In this document: in pieces, positions 57,030-64,000 of the stretch | Numbering within the stretch: position 1 is the first letter of the stretch | Layout of the letters: each line of letters starts with the position of its first letter | NCBI GenBank assembly: GCA_034433305.1 | Contig: DAOUAM010000039.1 | Span: forward strand, 62,001 to 126,000 | Source of the DNA: DAOUAM01 sp034433305 | GTDB taxonomy: Bacteria > Chloroflexota > Dehalococcoidia > Lucifugimonadales > DAOUAM01 | Length of the DNA stretch: 64,000 nucleotides | Direction: 5' to 3' | The notes under the pieces: model-generated | Database searches by the model: none | Seen by the model: the letters and a program-made list of their open reading frames with translations, nothing else | Told to the model about the DNA's origin: nothing | Position numbers and translations under genes: made by a program

Positions 57030-58346
57030 TTACTCCCTCCTGGCCTTGAAACGGAACTTGAGAGGGCTTCCCTTGAACCCGTAAGCCTGTCTGAGCCTGT
57101 TCTCCAGGTAACGCTGGTAGGAGAAGTGTACCATGTCCGAGTGGTTGACGTAGAAGGTGAAGGTGGGTGGAGCGGCCTCGTCCTGGGAGACGCTGTATAT
57201 CCTCAGGTGGCGCCTGCCCGAGGATACAGGCGGGTGCTCCGCCACGGCGTCCATCACCACGCGCCGCAGGTCGTAGCGTGGCACGGTCCGGCCCCACTCG
57301 CGGCGGACCTCCAGGGCCGTGTCCAGCAGTTTCTCGATGCCCGTGCCTCGCAGGGCCGAGGTGAAGCAGATGGGCGCGTAGTCCACGAACTTGAAGCGGT
57401 CCCTCAGCCACCGGACCGCTATCTCCTCCGTCAGCCCCAGGCTGGGCGCCAGGTCCCACTTGTTGACCACCAGTATGATGCCCTTGTACGCCTCCAGCAC
57501 GTAGCCGGCGATGTGGGTGTCCTGGTTGGTGCCCAGCTCCGAGGCGTCCAGCACCAGGGCGGCCACGTCGGCGCGGTCTATAGCGCGCAGCGCCCTCAGG
57601 ACGCTGTAGCGCTCGATGCCTGGCTCTATGCTCCCGCGCCGCCGTATGCCGGCGGTGTCAATGAGCAGGAAGCTCCTGTCCTTGTAGGTGACCAGGGTGT
57701 CCACCATGTCCCTGGTGGTCCCCGGTATGTCGCTGACGATGGCCCTCTCCTGGCCAGCAATGGCGTTGAGGAGCATGGACTTGCCGACGTTGGTGCGCCC
57801 CACGATGGCCAGCCTGCATTCCACCGGCACCTCTGGCGCTTCCGGGCGCTGTGGGAACAGGGCGACTACTCGGGCCATCAGCTCGTCAATGCCCTGGTCG
57901 TGGTAGGCGCTGATGGGCACCGGGTCGCCAAGGCCAAGCTCATAGAACTCCAGCGCCGCCTGCTCGCGTCGTGGGCTATCGGCCTTGTTGGCGGCCAGCA
58001 CCACGGGCTTGTTGGCCTTGCGCAGTATGTCGGCCACGTCCCTGTCCGAGGCGGTGATGCCTTCGCTGGCGTCGGCCACCATGACTATGACATCGGCCTC
58101 CTGGATGGCCAGGTAAATCTGGCGCTTCACCTTCTCCCACAGCTCGGTCCTGGGGAAAAGGTCAAGCCCGCCTGTGTCCACCAGCATGAAGGCGTGGCCC
58201 TGCCACTCCGCCTCGGTGGTGACGCGGTCGCGGGTGGTGCCGGCCACTTCCGAGACAATGGCCAGTGGCCGCCCCGCCAGGCGGTTGAATAGGGTGGACT
58301 TGCCCACGTTGGGCCGTCCCACAATGGCGACGAGGGGTCTGGTCAA
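57030..58346 (-). CDS. der: Ribosome biogenesis GTPase Der
   Basis: A 438-residue protein with two consecutive GTPase domains and a C-terminal KH-like domain, required for 50S subunit assembly. First P-loop GRPNVGKSTLFNRL (residue 10 on), with DTGGL and NKAD; second P-loop GRTNVGKSMLLNAI (about 185), with DTAGIRRRG and NKWDLA. The C-terminus (YFSYQRYLENRLRQAYGFKGSP-like segment) is typical. It is 2 bp upstream of plsY and 17 bp downstream of argF. Confidence 0.97.
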   Translation of the reverse strand: MTRPLVAIVGRPNVGKSTLFNRLAGRPLAIVSEVAGTTRDRVTTEAEWQGHAFMLVDTGGLDLFPRTELWEKVKRQIYLAIQEADVIVMVADASEGITASDRDVADILRKANKPVVLAANKADSPRREQAALEFYELGLGDPVPISAYHDQGIDELMARVVALFPQRPEAPEVPVECRLAIVGRTNVGKSMLLNAIAGQERAIVSDIPGTTRDMVDTLVTYKDRSFLLIDTAGIRRRGSIEPGIERYSVLRALRAIDRADVAALVLDASELGTNQDTHIAGYVLEAYKGIILVVNKWDLAPSLGLTEEIAVRWLRDRFKFVDYAPICFTSALRGTGIEKLLDTALEVRREWGRTVPRYDLRRVVMDAVAEHPPVSSGRRHLRIYSVSQDEAAPPTFTFYVNHSDMVHFSYQRYLENRLRQAYGFKGSPLKFRFKARRE

Positions 58347-58363
58347 TGGCTCCTCCGGCTACC

Positions 58364-59278
58364 TTACCGGCTGAACAGCTCCGCCAGCACCGCCTTCTGG
58401 GCGTGCAGGCGGTTCTCGGCCTGGTCGAATACCACCGAGCGGGGATGGTCCAGCATGCCCCGGGCGATCTCCTCGCCCTCGTGGGCGGGCATGTCGTGCA
58501 TGAAGATGGCGTCGGGCCGGGCCAGCTTCATCAGGTCGTCGTTGACCTGGAAGCCCTGGAAGTCCTTGAGGCGCTGGGCCGTTTCTTTCTCCTGGCCCAT
58601 GCTCACCCAGACGTCGGTATAGACCACGTCGGCGTCGCTGGCGGCCTGCTGCGGCTGCTCCACCCATTCCACGCTGCTCTCGTGGGCCAACGACCGGTGC
58701 CTGGCCTCCTGCCAGATGCCCTCGGGGACCTGGTAGCCCCTGGGAGTGGCGATGACGAAGTTAGCGCCGACAGAGGCGCAGGCCATGGCCAGGCTGGCCG
58801 CCACGTTGTTGCCATCGCCGATGAAGGCGACCCTCAGGCCCTCCAGCTTGCCCTTATGCTCGTACACGGTCAGCAGGTCTCCCAGGGCCTGGCACGGGTG
58901 CTCCAGGTCGGACAGGGCGTTGACCACCGGGATGGAGGTGTACTGGGCCAGCACCTCCAGGCTCTGATGGGAGAACACGCGGGCGATGATGCCGTCCACC
59001 CACCTGTCCAGCACGCGGGCCACGTCGGCCACAGGCTCCCGCACGCCCAGGCCCACGTCGTCCTTGCTCAGGTAGATGCACTGGCCGCCCATCTGCCGTA
59101 TACCCACCTCGAAGCTGACGCGCGTCCGCAGGGAAGGCTTCTCGAAGAGCAGGGCAAGTATCCTGCCCTCCAGCGGCCGGGGCGTCTTGCCCTTTTTGAG
59201 CTGCTGGGCCTTCATGACCATGGCCCTGACCTCATCGGGCGCCAGGTCGGTGATAGAGAGGAAGTCTTTACCTTTCAT
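58364..59278 (-). CDS. argF: Ornithine carbamoyltransferase
   Basis: A 304-residue carbamoyltransferase, most like ArgF. Carbamoyl phosphate binding: FEKPSLRTRVSFE (residues 45-57; STRTR becomes SLRTR) and HPCQALGDLLTVYE. The usual ornithine-contacting HCLP motif reads H261-D-M-P, with Cys replaced by Asp262. Length fits ornithine rather than catalytic aspartate transcarbamoylase. A different carbamoyl acceptor is possible. Promoter candidate at 59305-59332; AAAGGGGGTG is the likely ribosome site. Confidence 0.88.
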   Translation of the reverse strand: MKGKDFLSITDLAPDEVRAMVMKAQQLKKGKTPRPLEGRILALLFEKPSLRTRVSFEVGIRQMGGQCIYLSKDDVGLGVREPVADVARVLDRWVDGIIARVFSHQSLEVLAQYTSIPVVNALSDLEHPCQALGDLLTVYEHKGKLEGLRVAFIGDGNNVAASLAMACASVGANFVIATPRGYQVPEGIWQEARHRSLAHESSVEWVEQPQQAASDADVVYTDVWVSMGQEKETAQRLKDFQGFQVNDDLMKLARPDAIFMHDMPAHEGEEIARGMLDHPRSVVFDQAENRLHAQKAVLAELFSR

Positions 59279-59304
59279 CCAAATTCACCCCCTTTCTGGG
59301 CGAT

Positions 59305-59332
59305 AATATAGCACATCGAAGGTGGCAGGCAA
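59305..59332 (-). promoter_or_regulatory. Putative promoter for argF-der-plsY-gpsA
   Basis: On the minus strand TTGCCT (59327-59332), a 16-bp spacer and TATATT (59305-59310), about 30 bp upstream of the argF ATG. The -35 is weak. Confidence 0.45.
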
Positions 59333-59469
59333 GCCAGGCCAGCCTGGCCCGCCCGGGTGACCAGGGTCATACTGCCCGGCGTTGGCCTGGAGCCGGCGGC
59401 TGGGATGGCATATACTGGGGTGAGGCCCACGGGAGGACCTGGCTATGCCAGGAAAGGCAGAGGACCCCT

Positions 59470-59811
59470 ATGAATCCAGACCTCAGGATCAGGCAAGTCG
59501 AGCTGGGCGATGACAGCATCACTATCCAGTGGAGCGATGGCCACAGGGGCCAGTACAGGGCCAGAGACCTGCGCCTCAACTGCTCCTGCGCCCAGTGTGT
59601 CGAAGAGTGGACGCGACGAAAGCTGCTGGACCCGGCCACAGTCCCGGCCAACATCCGGGCCGAGGACTACCTCCTGGTAGGCCGCTACGCCATTCAGTTC
59701 CTCTGGAGCGATGCCCACTTCACGGGCATATACCCCTTCGACGTGCTGCGGGCGCTGTGCCAGTGTCAGGAGTGCAGCGCTGCCCGGGCCACGCGCCGGC
59801 CCGAGGGGTGA
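59470..59811 (+). CDS. DUF971 (GBBH-like N-terminal) domain-containing protein
   Basis: A 113-residue protein of the DUF971/gamma-butyrobetaine hydroxylase-like N-terminal family. The usual core is IQWSDGHRGQYRARDLRLNC, then CxCxxC at C38, C40, C43, and VGRYAIQFLWSDAHFTGIY. A second CxCxxC occurs near the end (C97, C99, C102 in ALCQCQECSAA), so a metal or Fe-S site with two triads is possible. Function unknown; homologues are fused to or located near Fe-S carrier proteins of the Mrp type. Confidence 0.85.
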   Translation: MNPDLRIRQVELGDDSITIQWSDGHRGQYRARDLRLNCSCAQCVEEWTRRKLLDPATVPANIRAEDYLLVGRYAIQFLWSDAHFTGIYPFDVLRALCQCQECSAARATRRPEG

Positions 59812-59896
59812 GTTCGCACCCTTCTTGCGGCCCTTCTGCGGGTGTACAATGAAAGCCTCTAGCTCGCCGCGCATGGCGTGACCAGGCAGGTGCAGC

Positions 59897-61009
59897 ATGG
59901 CCCAGCAGGCAGACGCCGCCCGTTTCCCCGTCGTCGGCGAAGGCACCGGCCTCGCCCCCTCGGATACCTTCTACCAGGAAGAGTTGCAGCTTGCCCTGCG
60001 CAACCGTGGCATGCCGCTGGAAGGGCTGCGCTACCCCGTCACGCCCACGGGCATGCACTACTTGCTTGTCCATTTTGACATACCCGAACTGGACGCGACG
60101 AAGTGGCGACTCAGGATAGGGGGGCTGGTCTCAAGGCCCCTCAGCCTGGGCCTGGAGGACATCAAGGCGAGGCCGTCGGTGACCATCCCCGTGACCATGG
60201 AGTGCGCAGGCAATGGCCGTGCCCTGCTGAGTCCGCGCCCCGTAAGCCAGCCGTGGCTGGTGGAGGCCATTGGCACCGCCGAGTGGACGGGCACGCCGCT
60301 GAAGGGTATCCTGGAAGAGGCGGGATTGAAAGACCACGCGGTGGAAGTCCTGTTCACAGGACTCGACAGGGGCGTACAGGGCAATGAGTTGCAGTACTAC
60401 CAGCGCAGCCTGACCGTCGCCGACGCCACCCGCCAGGAGGTACTGCTGGCCTACGCCATGAACGGCCAGCCGCTCCAGCCCCAGCATGGCTACCCACTGC
60501 GGCTGCTGGTGCCCGGATGGTACGGCATGACCAGCGTCAAGTGGCTGGACAGTATAGAGGCCATCGCCGAGCCATTCCAGGGCTACCAGATGGCCACGGC
60601 TTACCGCTACACCCGGTCGGAGAATGACCCTGGAAAGCCGGTGGACCTCATCAGAGTGCGGGCGCTGATGGCCCCTCCAGGAGTCCCGGACTTCCTGACG
60701 CGCGTCCGCCTGGTGGAGCCGGGCACGGTGACGCTGCGTGGCCGCGCCTGGGCAGGCAGGCTACAGGTCACGAAAGTAGAGGTCAGCGCCGATGGCGGCA
60801 TGTCCTGGACGGACGCGGAGCTGGAGCAGCCTGTGTCGCCCTTCGCCTGGCGCGGCTGGCACCTTGACTGGGACGCCAGGCCTGGCAGGTACACCCTCTG
60901 TGTGCGCGCCACCGACAGCCAGGGCAACGTGCAGCCGGTGGCCCAGCCGTGGAACCTCCAGGGCATGGGCAATAACATGGTGCAGCGGGTCCACGTCATA
61001 GTGGGCTGA
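59897..61009 (+). CDS. Molybdopterin-dependent oxidoreductase (sulfite oxidase family)
   Basis: A 370-residue protein with a sulfite oxidase fold. The Mo-ligating cysteine is Cys103 in PVTMECAGNGRALL; LLVPGWYGMTSVKWLDSI and RGVQGNELQYYQRSL are typical of the Mo domain. The C-terminal about 110 residues form the Ig-like dimerisation domain (TVTLRGRAWAG, VEVSADGGMSWTDAELE). No twin-arginine or Sec signal and no heme domain are seen, so it is probably cytoplasmic or its export signal is missing. Substrate could be sulfite or a sulfoxide. Confidence 0.9.
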   Translation: MAQQADAARFPVVGEGTGLAPSDTFYQEELQLALRNRGMPLEGLRYPVTPTGMHYLLVHFDIPELDATKWRLRIGGLVSRPLSLGLEDIKARPSVTIPVTMECAGNGRALLSPRPVSQPWLVEAIGTAEWTGTPLKGILEEAGLKDHAVEVLFTGLDRGVQGNELQYYQRSLTVADATRQEVLLAYAMNGQPLQPQHGYPLRLLVPGWYGMTSVKWLDSIEAIAEPFQGYQMATAYRYTRSENDPGKPVDLIRVRALMAPPGVPDFLTRVRLVEPGTVTLRGRAWAGRLQVTKVEVSADGGMSWTDAELEQPVSPFAWRGWHLDWDARPGRYTLCVRATDSQGNVQPVAQPWNLQGMGNNMVQRVHVIVG

Positions 61010-61031
61010 GGTCTGGCCTGCGCCCCAGAGC

Positions 61032-61823
61032 CTACACCTTGGAGTATGCTGGCGTGGCGACCTGGGTGCCGTCCGGTAGCTCTGAGACAGCAAAGTCGCC
61101 GAAAAGGAGCGGCGCCTCCTTTTGAAGCAGTTCCAGCACCTTGATGGCCAGTCTGCGTATCTCCCAGTCGGCATGAGGGGCGGCGCGCATCTCGATGAAG
61201 TGCCGCCAGGCGCGGACGTTGGCCGTCACGAATATCTTGGTCTCGGTGGCGTTGGGCAGCACAGACCTGGCGGCCTGCCGGATGGCCTTTCGCCGGTCTG
61301 TGCTGGAGGTGAACCACTCGGCGGGCACGCTCTTGTCCAGCGCCTCCACAAGCTGGCTGTAGCTGGCTGAGGCCATCTCAATGGCCTGCTGGAACACCTT
61401 CCTGGCCCCGTCGCTCTCCCGCTCCAGGGCGGGAGGCAGGACGAAGGCGGCGTTGGCCTCGTCCACGTAGCGCTGCGAGCGCTGGCTGTAGGCGAAGCCG
61501 GCCCGGTGCCGCACCAACTCGTGGGTCAGGCTGCGGGACACCCCGGTGAACACAAACCCGTAGTTGACGTGTTCAAAGACGCTACCATCCCTGGAGGACA
61601 GCAGGTTGTTGATGAAGTCCGTAATGTCCTTGCGGCCCCTGCCGTAGCTCATGTAGCACAGCCGCGCGGAAATCTCCACGATGGCCGCCGACTCGTCCTT
61701 CCCGGCCCGAATGCTCTCGGGTATGCCAGGCAGGCCCTCGTCCTTCAGGAAGGCCGCCACCTGCTCCCAGTCCACTGACGGCCTGCTAACCAGATAGACC
61801 CTCGGTCCAGCTATGTAGGCCAT
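61032..61823 (-). CDS. thyX: FAD-dependent thymidylate synthase
   Basis: A 263-residue ThyX converting dUMP to dTMP with FAD. The ThyX motif is RHRAGFAYSQRSQRYVDE (usually RHRX7S; here eight residues separate RHR and Ser). The C-terminal conserved RAWRHFIEMRAAPHADWEIRR segment is present. ATG 61823 is preferred, with GGAGGT upstream; a start 12 codons earlier is less likely. No thyA is seen. Confidence 0.93.
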   Translation of the reverse strand: MAYIAGPRVYLVSRPSVDWEQVAAFLKDEGLPGIPESIRAGKDESAAIVEISARLCYMSYGRGRKDITDFINNLLSSRDGSVFEHVNYGFVFTGVSRSLTHELVRHRAGFAYSQRSQRYVDEANAAFVLPPALERESDGARKVFQQAIEMASASYSQLVEALDKSVPAEWFTSSTDRRKAIRQAARSVLPNATETKIFVTANVRAWRHFIEMRAAPHADWEIRRLAIKVLELLQKEAPLLFGDFAVSELPDGTQVATPAYSKV

Positions 61824-62009
61824 AGTCGTACCTCCGGTACTCAGGGAGTACGCTAGCACTATTCCCGTCCCCGCGTCTTGGCGGTTCCTCGCCCGGATTC
61901 TCTCAATTCCAGGGGATGAGGGAAGGGCTACCCGTCTCGTTGTGGGCCTGCGACCTACCTGGAGAGGTGCGCGGAAGGCCGTGAGCCGCGAAGCTGCTGG
62001 AGTGCCACA

Positions 62010-62040
62010 GGCGCCCTGAGGCCAAGCCCCTCAGGGCGCC
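62010..62040. terminator. Hairpin between pdhC and thyX
   Basis: 12-bp arms 62010-62021 and 62029-62040 (GGCGCCCTGAGG and its complement) lie 28 bp past the E2 stop. Probably a terminator for the leftward E1-E2 transcript, without a U-run. Confidence 0.5.
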
Positions 62041-62068
62041 CGTGGGAATGCACGTGACAGGCTGCGGC

Positions 62069-63319
62069 CTAGACCAGCAGGCCCAGCGGGTTCTCCAGCA
62101 GGCGCTTCACCTCGCCCACGAAGCGCGCGCCCTCGGCGCCGTCGCTGACGCGGTGGTCTGCCGAGAGGGTTATGCTCATCACCTGGGCGATGGCTATCTG
62201 GTCGTCCTGTACCACGGGCTTCCTGGTAACGGTGCCCACGGCCAGCATTGCCGTCTGGGGCGGCAGGATGATGGCCACGAAACTGGACACGTCGAACATG
62301 CCCATGTTGCTCACTGAGAAGGTGCCGCCGGTGTACTCCTGGGGCCTGAGGCTGCCGTTCTTGGCCCGCTCGATGAGGTCCTTGCTGGCCCTGGCAATCT
62401 CCGACAGGGACTTGCCGCCGCAGTCTATGATGGCCGGGACGATCAGCCCCTCCTCCTGGGCTATGGCAATGCCGATGTTGATCTGCTCGTTGAGCTGGAT
62501 GCTGTCCTCGGCCAGGTAGGCGTTGAACTTGGGGTACTTCTTGAGCGCCCCCACGCAGGCCTTGACCACCAGGTCGTTGACCGTGACGCGGACACCTTCC
62601 TGCTCCAGGGCCTGGTTTATCTGCTGGCGTAGCTCCATGGCCCGCGTCATGTCCACTTCGGCGGTCACGTAGTAGTGGGGAATCTCCCGCTTGCTCTTGA
62701 CCGTGACCCTGGCGATCTGCTGGCGCATCTTGCTCAGCGGGACCCTGGCGCCGGGCTTCACGGCCTCAAGGGCTGGCGCTGGGGCCTCTTTGGGAGGCGC
62801 GGTGGGCCGCTGGGCGGCGGGCGGTGCCACGGCCGCGCGCTCGGCGAAGGCCAGCACGTCGTCCTTGGTGATGCGTCCACCCGGGCCTGTGCCCTTGACC
62901 TGGCGCAGGTCAATGCCGCGCTCATCGGCCAGCCTGCGGGCCACGGGCGACGCCTTGACCTCGGCGACGGGCGCTGGCACGCCACCGTCACGCTGCGGCG
63001 TGGGTGGCGCCACGGCCTCGGCCGGCTCCGTCGCCGGCGGCGTCTCCTGCTTGGGCACGCCCCTGCTGGCTGCCGCTATGCCTTCTGCCACCTCCTCGCC
63101 TTCCGCGCCCAGAATGGCGATAGGCTGGCCCACGGGCACGGTCGTGCCTTCTGGCACCAGGATCCTCGCCAGCACGCCCGAGGCGTAGGACTCGAACTCA
63201 ACGACAGCCTTGTCTGTCTCTATCTCAGCGATGACCTCGCCTGTCTTGACCTGGGAGCCTTCAGACTTCAGCCACCGTACCACGGTGCCCTGCTGCATGT
63301 CGTAGCCCATCTGGGGCAT
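62069..63319 (-). CDS. pdhC: Dihydrolipoamide acetyltransferase family protein (E2)
   Basis: A 416-residue E2 subunit of a 2-oxoacid dehydrogenase. Lipoyl domain with Lys in EIETDKAVVEFESYASG, a Pro/Ala-rich linker, peripheral subunit-binding domain (SPVARRLADERGIDLRQVKG) and catalytic acyltransferase domain ending with the active-site SADHRVSDGAEGARF. An in-frame CTG at 63337, with AGGGGG 6 nt upstream, would add LAIELT and restore the usual first lipoyl strand, so the true start may be that CTG; ATG 63319 is used here. The E1-beta gene lies upstream. Confidence 0.92.
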   Translation of the reverse strand: MPQMGYDMQQGTVVRWLKSEGSQVKTGEVIAEIETDKAVVEFESYASGVLARILVPEGTTVPVGQPIAILGAEGEEVAEGIAAASRGVPKQETPPATEPAEAVAPPTPQRDGGVPAPVAEVKASPVARRLADERGIDLRQVKGTGPGGRITKDDVLAFAERAAVAPPAAQRPTAPPKEAPAPALEAVKPGARVPLSKMRQQIARVTVKSKREIPHYYVTAEVDMTRAMELRQQINQALEQEGVRVTVNDLVVKACVGALKKYPKFNAYLAEDSIQLNEQINIGIAIAQEEGLIVPAIIDCGGKSLSEIARASKDLIERAKNGSLRPQEYTGGTFSVSNMGMFDVSSFVAIILPPQTAMLAVGTVTRKPVVQDDQIAIAQVMSITLSADHRVSDGAEGARFVGEVKRLLENPLGLLV

Positions 63320-63406
63320 GGTAAGTTCGATAGCCAGAGTACACCCCCTAGGAGAAGGAATTGGGCATCTTTTGCTGGAAGGCCGTGGCCTTCCAGCAGG
63401 CCCGCA

Positions 63407-64000
63407 TCAGATACCAAAAGCCTTGGCTATGGTCTCTACTACCCGGTCGGGCGTCGGGATGGCCGCGGCCTCCAGCCTGCCGTTATAGGGCAGCGGCACG
63501 TCGTAGGTGGCGACGCGGGCCACCGGGCCATCCAGGTAATCGAACGCTGCTTCCTGAATATTGCTGACGATCTCTCCAGCGAACCCGCCTGTCCTCCATG
63601 CCTCCTCCACCACCACCGCGCGGCTGGTCTTTCTCACCGAGTTGACCACGGTATCCATGTCCAGGGGCCGGAGCGTCCTCAGGTCAATGACCTCGGCCTC
63701 CTTGCCCCTGGCGGCCAGCTTCTCCGCCGCCTGGAGGGCGACGTGGACCATGCGAGAGTAGGCGACGATAGTGATGTCGTCGCCCTGGCGCCGGACGGCG
63801 GCCTGTCCGAAGGGGACCTGGTACTTTTCCTCGGGCACCTCGCCCTTCAGGCCGTACAGCAGGGCGTGTTCGGCGAACAGGATAGGGTTGTCGTCCTTGC
63901 GGGCCGTCCGGAGGAGGCCCAGGGCATCATAGGGCGTGGCAGGCACCGCTACCTTGAGGCCCGGCACCGAGGCATACCAGTTCTCCAGGCTCTGGGAGTG
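63407..64000 (-). CDS. pdhB: 2-oxoacid dehydrogenase E1 beta subunit (partial)
   Basis: The C-terminal about 197 residues of an E1-beta (transketolase-like) subunit; the reading frame remains open to the edge of the window. It includes HSQSLENWYASVPGLK (interface near the TPP site), GDDITIVAYSRMVH and the C-terminal VIDLRTLRPLD and VVVEEAWRTGGFAGEI motifs. Together with the adjacent E2 it forms a pyruvate or branched-chain dehydrogenase; E1-alpha and E3 are not in the window. The gene continues beyond position 64000. Confidence 0.92.
   Translation of the reverse strand, partial: HSQSLENWYASVPGLKVAVPATPYDALGLLRTARKDDNPILFAEHALLYGLKGEVPEEKYQVPFGQAAVRRQGDDITIVAYSRMVHVALQAAEKLAARGKEAEVIDLRTLRPLDMDTVVNSVRKTSRAVVVEEAWRTGGFAGEIVSNIQEAAFDYLDGPVARVATYDVPLPYNGRLEAAAIPTPDRVVETIAKAFGI

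Overview
The window is GC-rich, gene-dense bacterial chromosome. The gene mix points to a Chloroflexota lineage, most likely Dehalococcoidia or SAR202-like. The pointers are a type I glutamine synthetase pair with P-II and Amt, a Hyf/Ehr-type membrane complex, ThyX, scattered enolase-superfamily and LLM-flavin genes, and Asp-rich surface proteins with GWNLV repeats. That placement is inference; no rRNA or tRNA gene was recognised that could settle it.

Region 1 (1-16.1 kb, minus strand) holds catabolic genes (DUF2520 oxidoreductase, P1 peptidase, D-2-hydroxyacid dehydrogenase, class V aminotransferase) and then a full ammonium-assimilation block: gltD, gltB, two glutamine synthetases, a P-II protein and amt. 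Upstream of amt and of glnA lie arrays of TGTTRC-like hexamers spaced exactly 11 bp apart, as expected for a GlnR/PhoB-type regulator. Region 2 (16.5-25.4 kb) has a four-gene double ABC transporter operon, an LLM-class flavoprotein, an enolase-superfamily dehydratase, an MscS channel and a TrpB-like protein that has lost its PLP lysine.

Region 3 (25.6-31.5 kb, plus) is a glycogen/trehalose operon: a GT4 glycosyltransferase, GlgX with a GAF domain embedded near its C-terminus, and TreZ. Region 4 (31.5-38.9 kb, minus) is a six-gene Hyf-like membrane complex whose large subunit lacks the NiFe cysteine ligands, so it resembles the Ehr (energy-converting hydrogenase-related) complexes. Region 5 (39.2-45.7 kb) holds a mannonate dehydratase-like protein, a TauE/SafE exporter, a D-aminoacylase-like amidohydrolase, a DUF2268 protease, a DUF559 nuclease packed between palindromic repeats, and an FAH-family enzyme.

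Region 6 (46-50.2 kb, plus) encodes two secreted surface proteins behind a strong promoter and a 323-nt leader. Region 7 (50.3-64 kb) is housekeeping: hrcA-dnaJ-prmA-rsmE, gpsA-plsY-der-argF, a DUF971 protein, a sulfite-oxidase-fold enzyme, thyX, and the E2 and partial E1-beta genes of a 2-oxoacid dehydrogenase.

Two dispersed repeat families are present: about eight units of a C/G-rich multi-hairpin element of roughly 75 bp, and two copies of a 71-72 bp palindromic element. Main points for follow-up are the 11-bp regulatory arrays, the TrpB-like protein without catalytic residues, the GAF-in-GlgX architecture, the NiFe-less Hyf complex and the repeat-flanked DUF559 nuclease.
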